Source: Catenulispora sp. MAP5-51 | Lineage (GTDB): Bacteria; Actinomycetota; Actinomycetes; Streptomycetales; Catenulisporaceae | NCBI RefSeq assembly: GCF_041261205.1 | Contig: NZ_JBGCCH010000010.1 | Location: forward strand, 246,561-310,560 | Length of the DNA stretch: 64,000 nt | Direction of reading: 5' to 3' | In this document: one piece after another, positions 33,421 through 41,273 of the stretch | Layout of the letters: the number at the start of each line of letters is the position of its first letter | How positions within the stretch are numbered: the first letter of the stretch is position 1 | Program-made: the position numbers and the translations under genes | Notes under the pieces: generated by a model | Seen by the model: only the letters and a program-made list of their open reading frames with translations | Told to the model about the DNA's origin: nothing | Database searches by the model: none

Positions 33421-34053
33421 ATGCCGGTCGATCTGAACGCGATGCTGGAGCCGTCCCGCTGCGCCGTGGTCACCTCCGAGGTGCAGAACGGCGTTCTGGG
33501 CCCGGCGGCCCTGTTCCCCGACCTCGCCGCCGCGGCGCGGTCGCACATCCCGGCCATGGTGCGGGTGGTGGACGCCGCGCGCGCGGCCGGCGTCCCGGTC
33601 ATCCACGCCACGGTCTACCGCCGCCCCGACGCCCGCGGCGCGAACACCAACGCCCGCCTGTTCGCCGCGGCCCTGAAGTCGGCCCGCCGCGACGACGTGG
33701 AGGACCTGCTCCCCGGCTCGCAGGCGGCGGCGGTGATCGACCAGATCGGCCTGCTGGAGGAGGACATCGAGCTGCCGCGCTACCACGGCCTGGGGCCGAT
33801 GTACGACTCCGGCCTGGCCGCCGTCCTGCGCAACGTCGGCGCCCGGACGGTGATCCCGGTCGGCCTGTCGGTCAACGTGGCGATCACCAACCTGGTGATG
33901 GACGCGGTCAACGCCGGCTTCGACGTGGTGCTGCCGCGCGACGCGGTGGCCGGCGTGCCGGCGGCGTACGCGGAGGCGATGATCGAGAACACCTTGGCGG
34001 TGCTGGCCGTGCTGACGACCAGCACCGATCTGGCGGCTGCCTGGGGGAGGTGA
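33421..34053 (+). CDS. isochorismatase-like (cysteine hydrolase family) protein lacking the usual cysteine
   Basis: A 210-residue protein of the isochorismatase / cysteine hydrolase fold. The usual catalytic set is an N-terminal Asp, a Lys and a Cys in a GVxxNxCV segment. Here the N-terminal strand reads VVTSEVQNGVLG (Glu instead of Asp) and the nucleophile segment reads GLSVNVAITNLVMDAVN (Ala instead of Cys), so a standard hydrolase mechanism is unlikely. The upstream frame is open, but ATG 33421 is supported by the -10 element and operator F just before it and probably starts a leaderless message. Function unknown; it belongs to the regulon by position. Confidence 0.85.
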   Translation: MPVDLNAMLEPSRCAVVTSEVQNGVLGPAALFPDLAAAARSHIPAMVRVVDAARAAGVPVIHATVYRRPDARGANTNARLFAAALKSARRDDVEDLLPGSQAAAVIDQIGLLEEDIELPRYHGLGPMYDSGLAAVLRNVGARTVIPVGLSVNVAITNLVMDAVNAGFDVVLPRDAVAGVPAAYAEAMIENTLAVLAVLTTSTDLAAAWGR

Positions 34054-34060
34054 GACCGCC

Positions 34061-35179
34061 TCACCCCCCGAGCTGCGCCTCCCGCTGCCGCGTCGTCGAG
34101 TGCACCGGATCGGTGTCGAACCGCGGCAGCACCTCGCATCCGAACGTCTCCACCGACTCGATCGCCACGTCGATCGGCATCGCCGTCGACAGCATCCCGA
34201 AGACCAGCTGGTCCGCCCCGATCGCCTGCACCGCCTCGACCGCGCCGGCCACCTCCTCCGGCGTGCCGATGCACATCGCCTTGGCCTCGATCACCGCGTC
34301 GATCGTCGCGCGGTCCATCTCCGGGATGCGGCCGCCGAGGTCGTTGACCCACTGCGGGCGCGGGAAGGTGTCCAGGTACTTCCACAGCAGCGTCTGGTGG
34401 TAGCCCGAGCCCATCGTCGCGGCGACCTCGCGGGCCCGCTGGCCGTCCTCCAGGCACACCAGTTGCGAGGTGACCATGACGTTGTTGTTGATGTAGCCGC
34501 CGACCGGGTTCTCGCAGCGCTCGATCTCCTCCTTGTAGATGGCGATCAGCTTGCCCAGGTCGTCCATCGAGGCCTGCGCGAAGCAGAGCACGCCGATGCC
34601 CATCTGGCCGGCCTTCTTGAAGGTGCCGGGCGATCCGGCCGCGACCCACAGCGGCGGGTGCGGGTCGGTCAGCGGCTTGGGCAGGACGTTGCGCGGCGGC
34701 ATCGAGAAGAAGCGGCCTTCGAAGCTGTAGTCCGTCTCCTTCCACATGCGCACGATCTGCGGCAGCGTCTCGTCGACCATCTCGCGCGTCACGTCGGAGT
34801 CCTCGATGCCGAACCCCTTGGTCTCGGTGGTCGAGGAGCCGCGGCCGACGCCGAACTCGAACCGGCCGCCGGACAGGTGGTCCAGGACCGCCACCTTCTC
34901 GGCGACCCGGGCCGGGTGGCTGACCGGCGGGGTGATGTTGAAGATGCCCGAGCCCACGTGGATGCGCTCGGTGGCGGCGGCCAGGTAGCCCAGGAACGCC
35001 TCGTTGGCGGACAGGTGCGAGTACTCGTCGAGGAAGTGGTGCTCGGTGGCCCAGGTGTACTTGAAGCCCGCGCGGTCGGCGGCCTTGACCAGTTCGATCT
35101 CGTCGCGGAGCCGCGTGGCCTCCGTGATGTCCGGGCGGTCCTGTGGTACGTAGAGGCTGTTGAAGAGGCCGAACTCCAC
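34061..35179 (-). CDS. LLM-class flavin-dependent oxidoreductase
   Basis: A 372-residue luciferase-like enzyme, full-length paralogue of the gene at the left edge: TEHHFLDEYSHL, IHVGSGIFN, LDHLSGGRFEFGVGRG and DPVHSTTRQRE are shared. It begins MEFGLFNSLYVPQDRPD. GTG 35179 has AGGAG 8 bases upstream. The reaction is presumably oxygenation of, or hydride removal from, an intermediate; FMN versus F420 is not decided by the sequence. It is divergent from a ligase gene, with operator sites G and H between them, and convergent with the isochorismatase-like gene (7-base gap). Confidence 0.9.
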   Translation of the reverse strand: MEFGLFNSLYVPQDRPDITEATRLRDEIELVKAADRAGFKYTWATEHHFLDEYSHLSANEAFLGYLAAATERIHVGSGIFNITPPVSHPARVAEKVAVLDHLSGGRFEFGVGRGSSTTETKGFGIEDSDVTREMVDETLPQIVRMWKETDYSFEGRFFSMPPRNVLPKPLTDPHPPLWVAAGSPGTFKKAGQMGIGVLCFAQASMDDLGKLIAIYKEEIERCENPVGGYINNNVMVTSQLVCLEDGQRAREVAATMGSGYHQTLLWKYLDTFPRPQWVNDLGGRIPEMDRATIDAVIEAKAMCIGTPEEVAGAVEAVQAIGADQLVFGMLSTAMPIDVAIESVETFGCEVLPRFDTDPVHSTTRQREAQLGG

Positions 35180-35212
35180 GGTGGGCTCCTACTCGTCGTC
35201 GGTCGGCGCCAT

Positions 35213-35227
35213 CTGACGCACCGTCAG
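35213..35227. promoter_or_regulatory. operator site G of the CTGACG regulon
   Basis: CTGACGCACCGTCAG with AT flanks paired on both sides (ATCTGACG, CGTCAGAT). It is 34 bases from the LLM gene start (minus strand). Confidence 0.85.
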
Positions 35228-35307
35228 ATATCGTACTGATCGGCTTTGCGGTCGCAAGGGGCACGGCTCTTCCGCCTGATCGCGGCGTGGAGTAGAACTG
35301 CGATGAA

Positions 35308-35322
35308 CTGACCCATCGTCAG
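35308..35322. promoter_or_regulatory. operator site H of the CTGACG regulon
   Basis: CTGACCCATCGTCAG, one mismatch in the left arm, 95 bases (nine helical turns) from site G and 21 bases before the ligase start at 35343. Confidence 0.75.
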
Positions 35323-35342
35323 ATTTGAGCTGGAGGCGCGCG

Positions 35343-36881
35343 ATGCTGGACGCGGGGAGCCTGTGGGAGCTGATCGAGCGGCGCGCCGAGGCCGATCCGG
35401 ACCGCGAGCTGCTGGTGGACTCCGGCGGGTCGCGGATGACCAACGGCGCCTTCCGGGACGCCGCGCTGCGGACCGCGGCCGGGCTGCACGGCCTCGGGGT
35501 GCGCGCCGGGACCGTGGTGTCCTGGCAGCTGCCGACCTGGAACGCCGGCTACGTGCTGATGGCCGCGCTGAGCCGGCTCGGCGCGGTCCAGAACCCGGTC
35601 ATCCCCATCTACCGCGACCGCGAGGTGGGGTTCATCGTCCGGCAGATCGCGCCGGAGCTGGTGATCACGCCCTCGGAGTTCGGCGGCTTCGACTTCGCGG
35701 CGATGGCCGCCCGGCTGACCCAGGGCACTGCGACACGGCATATCACCGCCGACCGCACCCTGCCCGAGGGCGACCCCGCGGTGCTCCCGCCGTATCAAGC
35801 CCCTGCCGGGCGTGAGCTGCGCTGGTACTTCTACAGCTCGGGCACCACCGCCGACCCCAAGGGCGCCCGGCACACCGACGCGGCGATCCTGGCCGCGGCC
35901 CGCGGCATGCACACCTGCCTGGCGCTGACCGGTGCGGACATCAACGGGATGGCGTTCCCGCTGACCCACGTCGCGGGACCGATCTGGCTCGCGTCCTCGC
36001 TCATGGCCGGGCTGTCGAACGTGCTGCTGGACCGGTTCGACCCGGCGGCGGCCGTCGAGCTGTTCGGCCGGGAGAAGGTGACGCTCGGCGGCTCGGGCAC
36101 GCCGTTCCACCTGGCCTATCTCAAAGCCCAGCGGGAGTTCGCGAAGACCCGCCCCGGGGAGCGCGCCTTCCCCACCTTCCGGCTGTGCAACGGCGGCGGC
36201 GCGCCGCGTCCGGCGACGCTGCACGCCCAGATCCGCGACGAGGTCGGGGGCCTGGGCGTGATAGCGGGCTGGGGCCTGACCGAGGCGCCGATCCTGACCA
36301 TGTCCACGGTGCACGACCCGCAGTCGGCGCTCGACGACTCCGAGGGGCGCCCGATGCCCGGCGTCGAGCTGCGGGTGGTGACGCTGGAGGGCAAGCCCGC
36401 CGCCCCCGGCGACGAGGGCGAGCTGCGGGCCAAGGCGCCGCAGCTGATGCTCGGCTACGTGGACGAGGCGCTGAACGCCGACGCCTTCGACCCGGACGGC
36501 TACTTCCGCACCGGCGACCTCGGGACCGTGGACGCCGAGGGCTTCGTGCGGATCACCGGTCGGCTCAAGGACATCATCATCCGCAAGGGCGAGAACATCT
36601 CCGCCAAGGAGATCGAGGACTTGTTGTTCACGCATCCCGCAGTGGCCGAGGCCGCGGTGATCGGACTCCCAGACGCCGAGCGGGGGGAGCGGGTGTGCGC
36701 GGTGGTCGTCGGGGCGGAGGGCGCCGAGCCGCTGGAGTTCGCGGAGATGGTCGCGTTCCTGAAGCAGGCCGGGCTGACCACGCACAAGCTGCCGGAGCAG
36801 TTGGAAGTCGTGGACGGGCTGCCGCGCAATCCGACCGGGAAGGTGATCAAGCGGGATCTGGTCGCGCGGTTCCGGGACTAG
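35343..36881 (+). CDS. AMP-forming acyl-CoA ligase
   Basis: A 512-residue ANL ligase with the phosphate loop YSSGTTADPKGARHTD, GWGLTEAP, GYFRTGDLGTVDAEG, RLKDIIIRKGENISAKEIED and the catalytic lysine in NPTGKVIKRDL. The pattern is close to cyclohexanecarboxylate / medium-chain acid:CoA ligases, which would suit a ring-bearing acid. ATG 35343 is preferred to the in-frame TTG 35325 because GGAGG lies 7 bases before it. It is behind operator site H and ends just before two strong terminators. Confidence 0.92.
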   Translation: MLDAGSLWELIERRAEADPDRELLVDSGGSRMTNGAFRDAALRTAAGLHGLGVRAGTVVSWQLPTWNAGYVLMAALSRLGAVQNPVIPIYRDREVGFIVRQIAPELVITPSEFGGFDFAAMAARLTQGTATRHITADRTLPEGDPAVLPPYQAPAGRELRWYFYSSGTTADPKGARHTDAAILAAARGMHTCLALTGADINGMAFPLTHVAGPIWLASSLMAGLSNVLLDRFDPAAAVELFGREKVTLGGSGTPFHLAYLKAQREFAKTRPGERAFPTFRLCNGGGAPRPATLHAQIRDEVGGLGVIAGWGLTEAPILTMSTVHDPQSALDDSEGRPMPGVELRVVTLEGKPAAPGDEGELRAKAPQLMLGYVDEALNADAFDPDGYFRTGDLGTVDAEGFVRITGRLKDIIIRKGENISAKEIEDLLFTHPAVAEAAVIGLPDAERGERVCAVVVGAEGAEPLEFAEMVAFLKQAGLTTHKLPEQLEVVDGLPRNPTGKVIKRDLVARFRD

Positions 36882-36923
36882 CCGGCTGCCGTCGTCGGTT
36901 CTGAATCAGTCGGTACTGAAGGT

Positions 36924-36964
36924 GAGATGGCGGTACCGGCGGGGTGTACCGGTACCGCCATCTC
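36924..36964. terminator. 16-bp perfect hairpin between convergent genes
   Basis: GAGATGGCGGTACCGG and its exact complement around a 9-base loop, 42 bases after the ligase stop. It can act on both strands, with a second terminator directly behind it. Confidence 0.75.
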
Positions 36965-36997
36965 AGGACCGGTCGCCATTGGCCGGTCCTTGCTTTT
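36965..36997 (+). terminator. intrinsic terminator with T-rich tail
   Basis: AGGACCGG pairs with CCGGTCCT around 10 bases and is followed by TGCTTTT. It closes the ligase transcript and overlaps the stop codon of the convergent reductase gene. Confidence 0.8.
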
Positions 36998-38054
36998 ACG
37001 CCGCCGCGGCCTTGAGGAGCGCTTCGGCTTCGGCGACGACTGCGGCCGGCGCCGGCACGGAATGCGTGCCGGGCCCGCGGTAGGTGCGGTGCGGATCCAG
37101 GCCGGACAGCCGTGCCGCGAGCACGTCGGCCTGGGCCAGCACCGTGTCGGACCGTCCGGACAGGCTCCGGCGGTGCTCGGCGCACGCTCCGAGGGCGTGG
37201 ATGTGCGGGTCGGAGACGCTGCGCAGGGTGTCGTCCACGACGATCCCGCGCGCCACCGCCAGACCCGAGGTCCAGGCCAGAGCCGTGTTCGGCGCGGTGC
37301 CGCAGGCGATGACCGCCAGGTCGCAGGTCAGCCGGTGGCCGTCGGCCAGCGTGACGCCGCCGAGCCGGCCGTCGGGGCCGGATATCAGAGCCCGGACCCG
37401 GCAGTCCTGGTAGGCGATGACCCCGGTGCGGCGCAGCGTGAGGTAGGCGTCGGTCGGCGTGATCTCCGGGGTGGCCGGGGTCTGGTCGATGAGCTCGACG
37501 TGCAGCGGGTCCTCCGCGCGCAGCAGGCGCAGCGCCGCGGCCACGTCCAGGCCGGTGGTGCTGCCGCCTATGACGACGGCGTGGGTGGCGGCGGTCGCGG
37601 CCTCGGCCAGGCACCGGAAGTCGGCGGCGGTGTGCGCGGAGTGGACGCCGGGGAGCAGGTCCAGGCCGTCGTCGGTCCGCAGGCCCTTGATCGGCGGCAG
37701 CACCGGATTGGCGCCGGTGGCCAGGACCAGGGTGTCGTACGGCTGGACCCACCGGTCGGAGCCGTGGACCAGCCGGTGCATGCGGTCCACGGCCACGGCC
37801 CGGACTCCCGCCCGCACGGTCAGACGCGGGTCGGCCGGGGTCGGCAGTGCGGCCGGGTTCGGCATGACTGCGCCGGCAGCTCCGGTAGCTCCGGCGGTGC
37901 CGATCAGCGTGCCCGGCAGTGCCGAGCGGTCGTGCGCTGTGCCACCCTCGCCGGCGTAGACGGTGACGTCCACGTCGGCGTCCGCGGCCAGCAAGCCGGA
38001 GACGAGGCGATGGGCCGCCAGGCCCCAGCCGACCACGACGATCTTCCTGGTCAT
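36996..38054 (-). CDS. FAD-dependent pyridine nucleotide-disulfide oxidoreductase, NirB-N-terminal-like
   Basis: A 352-residue FAD/NAD(P)-binding protein: FAD motif KIVVVGWGLAAHRLVSGL, LVLATGANP, NAD-binding motif VVIGGSTTGLDVAAAL, and IHALGACAEHRR in the second FAD-contact position. The CAEH signature and overall pattern resemble the diaphorase part of assimilatory nitrite reductase (NirB/NasB), but the iron-sulfur and sirohaem domains are absent, so it may serve as a reductase for another acceptor. ATG 38054 is preferred over GTG 38057 because AAGGGA is 7 bases upstream. Confidence 0.85.
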   Translation of the reverse strand: MTRKIVVVGWGLAAHRLVSGLLAADADVDVTVYAGEGGTAHDRSALPGTLIGTAGATGAAGAVMPNPAALPTPADPRLTVRAGVRAVAVDRMHRLVHGSDRWVQPYDTLVLATGANPVLPPIKGLRTDDGLDLLPGVHSAHTAADFRCLAEAATAATHAVVIGGSTTGLDVAAALRLLRAEDPLHVELIDQTPATPEITPTDAYLTLRRTGVIAYQDCRVRALISGPDGRLGGVTLADGHRLTCDLAVIACGTAPNTALAWTSGLAVARGIVVDDTLRSVSDPHIHALGACAEHRRSLSGRSDTVLAQADVLAARLSGLDPHRTYRGPGTHSVPAPAAVVAEAEALLKAAAA

Positions 38055-38210
38055 CACAGGATCCCTTCGGTCGGCGACGCGATGCCTTCACGATGCCCGA
38101 CCGACGTTTCCGGCCCGCTTCGCCGATGTTTCGGCCGCCGTTCGCGTTCGGGGCCGGAGTAGGCTGCGTGCTCTCGGGTCGGGGGGGCGTACGGAATCGG
38201 GGGGAAGACC

Positions 38211-38498
38211 ATGCGCGAACAGGTCAAACGGCAGCGCGCGAAACTGATCGTCGGCGGCATGATGTCCGCGGCGGTGATCGGCTGGGGCGTCGCGGGGTGC
38301 AGCCACGACGACCACGACCGCTGCGTGGACCAGGAGTTCTCCCCGCTTCCGAGCTTCTCCGGCAGCGACGGGGGCGGCCGAGCGGTGCTCGGAGCGTGGC
38401 TGGTCGACGGCGAGCCGGCGGGGCTGGAGATCCGGGAGTCGGACGGACTGGTGACGGACACCTACGCGCGGTTTGTGCCGCACGTCATAGACGGATAG
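38211..38498 (+). CDS. small putative lipoprotein
   Basis: A 95-residue protein. The basic start MREQVKRQRAK is followed by the hydrophobic LIVGGMMSAAVIGWG and a lipobox VAGC, predicting lipidation at that cysteine. The mature part is about 65 residues with histidines right after the anchor (SHDDHDRC) and no domain I recognise. GGGGGGAAG precedes the ATG. It stands alone between the divergent reductase gene and purU. Confidence 0.7.
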   Translation: MREQVKRQRAKLIVGGMMSAAVIGWGVAGCSHDDHDRCVDQEFSPLPSFSGSDGGGRAVLGAWLVDGEPAGLEIRESDGLVTDTYARFVPHVIDG

Positions 38499-38545
38499 CT
38501 CGACAGCCGGACGGTTACTGGGACGAACGCCATCGATCAGCGACA

Positions 38546-39430
38546 ATGGCGGGCATGGCCGAGCCGAAGAAGCAGCAGTGGGTCCTCACCCTGTCGTGTC
38601 CGGACACCCCCGGTGTCGTGCACGGCGTCGCGAACTACCTCCTCATGACGGGCTGCACGATTCTGGACAGCCAGCAGTACGGCGACCCGGACACCGGATT
38701 GTTCTTCATGCGGGTCAGCTTCGAGCGGGTGCACGACGAGGTGACGCTGGAGCAGCTCAACAGCAGCTTCGAGGCGGTCGGGGCGACCTTCCGGATGGCC
38801 TGGCGGATCCACGACGCCAACGAGCTCATGCCGGTGGTGCTGATGGTCAGCAAGTTCGGGCACTGCCTGAACGACCTGCTGTTCCGGGCGAGCACCGGGG
38901 CGCTGCCGGTGCGGGTCGCCGCCGTGGTGTCCAACCACGGCGACTTCGAGGAGCTGACCCGCTCCTACGGCGTGGACTTCGTCCACCTGCCGGTCGCCGC
39001 CGGCGACGCCGAAGCCAAGGCGAAGGCCGAGGCCACGCTGCTGGAGGTGGTCCAGAGCCGGGGTGTGGAGCTGGTCGTGCTGGCCCGCTACATGCAGGTG
39101 CTCAGCAACGACGTGTGCAAGGCGCTGGAGGGCCGGATCGTCAACATCCACCACTCCTTCCTGCCGAGCTTCAAGGGCGCCAAGCCCTACCACCAGGCGC
39201 ATGCCCGCGGCGTGAAGCTGATCGGGGCCACCGCCCACTACGTCACCGCCGACCTCGACGAGGGCCCGATCATCGAGCAGGAGGTGGCGCGCGTCGGCCA
39301 CGGCGTCAGCCCCGAGCAGCTGGTCGCGGTCGGCCGGGACGTGGAGTGCCAGGTGCTGGCGCGCGCCGTGAAGTGGCACGCCGAGCACCGGGTGTTGTTG
39401 AACGGGAACCGGACGGTCGTCTTCCCTTAG
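38546..39430 (+). CDS. purU: formyltetrahydrofolate deformylase
   Basis: A 294-residue enzyme hydrolysing 10-formyl-THF to THF and formate, balancing one-carbon pools and supplying formate. An N-terminal ACT domain (VLTLSCPDTPGVVHGVANYLL) precedes the formyltransferase-fold domain with VSNHGDFEELT, ARYMQVLS, the catalytic NIHHSFLPSFKGAKPYHQA and GATAHYVTADLDEGPII. ATG 38546 is used; ATG 38555 is equally possible, since neither has a ribosome-binding site. The frame is open upstream through the lipoprotein gene but in a different frame from it. Confidence 0.95.
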   Translation: MAGMAEPKKQQWVLTLSCPDTPGVVHGVANYLLMTGCTILDSQQYGDPDTGLFFMRVSFERVHDEVTLEQLNSSFEAVGATFRMAWRIHDANELMPVVLMVSKFGHCLNDLLFRASTGALPVRVAAVVSNHGDFEELTRSYGVDFVHLPVAAGDAEAKAKAEATLLEVVQSRGVELVVLARYMQVLSNDVCKALEGRIVNIHHSFLPSFKGAKPYHQAHARGVKLIGATAHYVTADLDEGPIIEQEVARVGHGVSPEQLVAVGRDVECQVLARAVKWHAEHRVLLNGNRTVVFP

Positions 39431-39444
39431 GACGGACGGGGCGA

Positions 39445-39477
39445 GGCCCTGGAAAGCGCCGCGCGCTTCCCAGGGCC
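39445..39477. terminator. bidirectional terminator after purU
   Basis: GGCCCTGG-A-AAGCGC and GCGCTT-C-CCAGGGCC (one A/C mismatch) around a 3-base loop, followed by CGTTTGTT on the plus strand. It lies between two convergent genes. Confidence 0.75.
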
Positions 39478-39484
39478 CGTTTGT

Positions 39485-40630
39485 TCAGGAGCTCGACTGG
39501 CTTCCGGAGGGCTGGCTGGATCCGGTGCCGGGCGGCTGGCTGTTTCCGGAGGACTGGCTGCCGGGCGGCTGGCTGTTTCCCGACGACTGGCCGCCGCCCG
39601 GCTGGCTGTTTCCGGACGACTGGCTTCCCGGCGGCTGGCTGTTTCCGGAGGACTGACTCCCCGACGGCGGGGTGTTCGCCCAATTCCACGACCCGCTCGC
39701 CCCGGTCGGCGGCGCCCCGACCGGGAACGCGCCGGCCGGCAGGGAGGGCGAGGGCAGCGTGTACCCGCTCGAATTCGGCGGCGCCATGTTCTGCAGCTGC
39801 TTGGTGATGTCTTCCAGGTGCTGCACTTGCGCCTTCGCATAGCCCAGGAACCCGGCGTCGCTCAGGATCTTGGCCAACTGGGCGTTGCTCAGCAGCGGCG
39901 TCGCCGACGTGGGCGGTGCCATGCCGTTCGGGGCGCCGCCGGTCGAGGTGCCCAGCAGAAGGTCGACCCGCGGGTCCGTCAGTCCCTTCCCGACGTATCC
40001 GGCGCTCGGAGCGCCCGAGGGGTAGTTGTTCACGACGACGTTCCCGCCCGCGGTGCTGGTCTGGACGCAGGTCGGCGGGGCCGGCGTGCCGCAGCTCAGC
40101 GGATTCCCGTCCAGCGTCGAAGCCGGTTCCGCGGAGGGGAACATGAGGTTCGTCTTGCCGTTCGGCCCGGTGAGGACGAGGACCCAGGTGTTCGTGGCCT
40201 TCACCGTGTATCCCGCCGGCAAGGCCGCCTGGATGTACTTCACCGAGCCCTTGGCGAAGTCGACGTTGAAGTCCTGCTGCTCGTTGTACAGCTTGCAGTA
40301 CTGCACCAGGTCGCCCTTAACGGTGCCCGGGGTGTTGCAGTACGGCGTCCACCACATGCCGTCCGGGAACGACGGGCTGCTGCTCGCCGTCGTCGCCGCG
40401 GAAGTGCCCGGGCCGCCCGCGGGGCTCGCGCCGTTCCCGGATCCGCCGCTCATGGCCGCGACCCCCGTCCCCACCGCCAGCACCGCCAGCGCCGCAGCCC
40501 CGGACAGCGCCCAGTCCCGCCGCCGCCGGCGCATGCCCCAGTCCATGGCGGCGTCGATGACGTCCCGCTGCTGTGGCTCGTCCTGCGGCGCCGGAAGCGC
40601 GCCGGACAACAGCTCACGCATGTCGTTCAC
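39485..40630 (-). CDS. membrane protein with repetitive Ser/Gln/Pro/Gly tail, partner of the SigE-type sigma factor
   Basis: A 381-residue protein. The cytoplasmic start (VNDMRELLSGALPAPQDEP, DVIDAAMDWGMRRRRRDW) precedes one membrane helix (ALSGAAALAVLAVGTGVAAM), then an extracytoplasmic domain of about 230 residues with five cysteines. The tail is at least four copies of the 11-residue unit SGNSQPPGSQS. GTG 40630 follows GGGAG by 7 bases. It lies 14 bases after the sigma gene on the same strand, so it is probably its regulator, although no known anti-sigma motif is visible. Confidence 0.78.
   Translation of the reverse strand: MNDMRELLSGALPAPQDEPQQRDVIDAAMDWGMRRRRRDWALSGAAALAVLAVGTGVAAMSGGSGNGASPAGGPGTSAATTASSSPSFPDGMWWTPYCNTPGTVKGDLVQYCKLYNEQQDFNVDFAKGSVKYIQAALPAGYTVKATNTWVLVLTGPNGKTNLMFPSAEPASTLDGNPLSCGTPAPPTCVQTSTAGGNVVVNNYPSGAPSAGYVGKGLTDPRVDLLLGTSTGGAPNGMAPPTSATPLLSNAQLAKILSDAGFLGYAKAQVQHLEDITKQLQNMAPPNSSGYTLPSPSLPAGAFPVGAPPTGASGSWNWANTPPSGSQSSGNSQPPGSQSSGNSQPGGGQSSGNSQPPGSQSSGNSQPPGTGSSQPSGSQSSS
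39495..39665. repeat. 33-bp tandem repeat
   Basis: Imperfect copies of a 33-base unit (GGCTGGCTGTTTCCGGAGGA plus 13 more bases) encode SGNSQPPGSQS repeats. Such arrays change copy number readily. Confidence 0.8.
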
Positions 40631-40644
40631 AGTTCTTCTCCCAG

Positions 40645-41178
40645 CTAGTCGTGGATGAGCTCGCTGACGGCCGCACCGAGCCGCTGCCGCAGAATGGCGA
40701 TCGCCCGGGACGTCTGGCTCTTGACCGTCCCGGAGGAGATCCCGAGCGCGTCGGCCGTCTGCTCGACGGTCAGGTCCTCCCAGAACCGCAGGACGACGAC
40801 GGCCCTGGCCCGGGGCGGCAGCGTGTCGAGTGCGCTGCGCACCGCGAGCCGCAGGGCGGCGTCGTCGGCCGGGGAAGCCGGTTCGGGGGCGTCGTCCAGG
40901 GCGACGGTCGGGCGGTCCTTCTGCTTGAGATCCAGGAAGGCGCGGTACAGCACCGTGCGGGCGTACGCGTCGACGGAGTCGGCACGGCTCACCCTCGGCC
41001 AGGACCGGAACAGCCGACCGAAGGTCGTCTGCACGAGGTCCTCGGCGGTGTGCCAGTCCCCGCACAACAGGTACGCGCTACGGCGCAAGTGGGGCTGTGC
41101 CCCCACGGCGTACTCACGGAACTGTTCGCGGGCATCGGCCGAACCGCCATGCACCAGCGGGCTCTTGAGTTTCCTCAC
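40645..41178 (-). CDS. SigE-family ECF sigma factor
   Basis: A 177-residue sigma factor of the SigE type common in Streptomyces and relatives. Region 2 spans FREYAVGAQPHLRRSAYLLCGDWHTAEDLVQTTFGRLFRSWPRV; region 4 contains LPPRARAVVVLRFWEDLTVEQTADALGISSGTVKSQTSRAI. The start is GTG 41178 without an obvious ribosome-binding site. It is followed by the membrane protein gene 14 bases away. Confidence 0.92.
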   Translation of the reverse strand: MRKLKSPLVHGGSADAREQFREYAVGAQPHLRRSAYLLCGDWHTAEDLVQTTFGRLFRSWPRVSRADSVDAYARTVLYRAFLDLKQKDRPTVALDDAPEPASPADDAALRLAVRSALDTLPPRARAVVVLRFWEDLTVEQTADALGISSGTVKSQTSRAIAILRQRLGAAVSELIHD

Positions 41179-41273
41179 GTTAGGTATGACCGGAGGACGG
41201 TCCGCGTGGTTGGAACAGAGGACGGGTTTCTTCGTCCCCTGTGAGTTCTTCTGTGACTTCTTTCGGGCGATCC

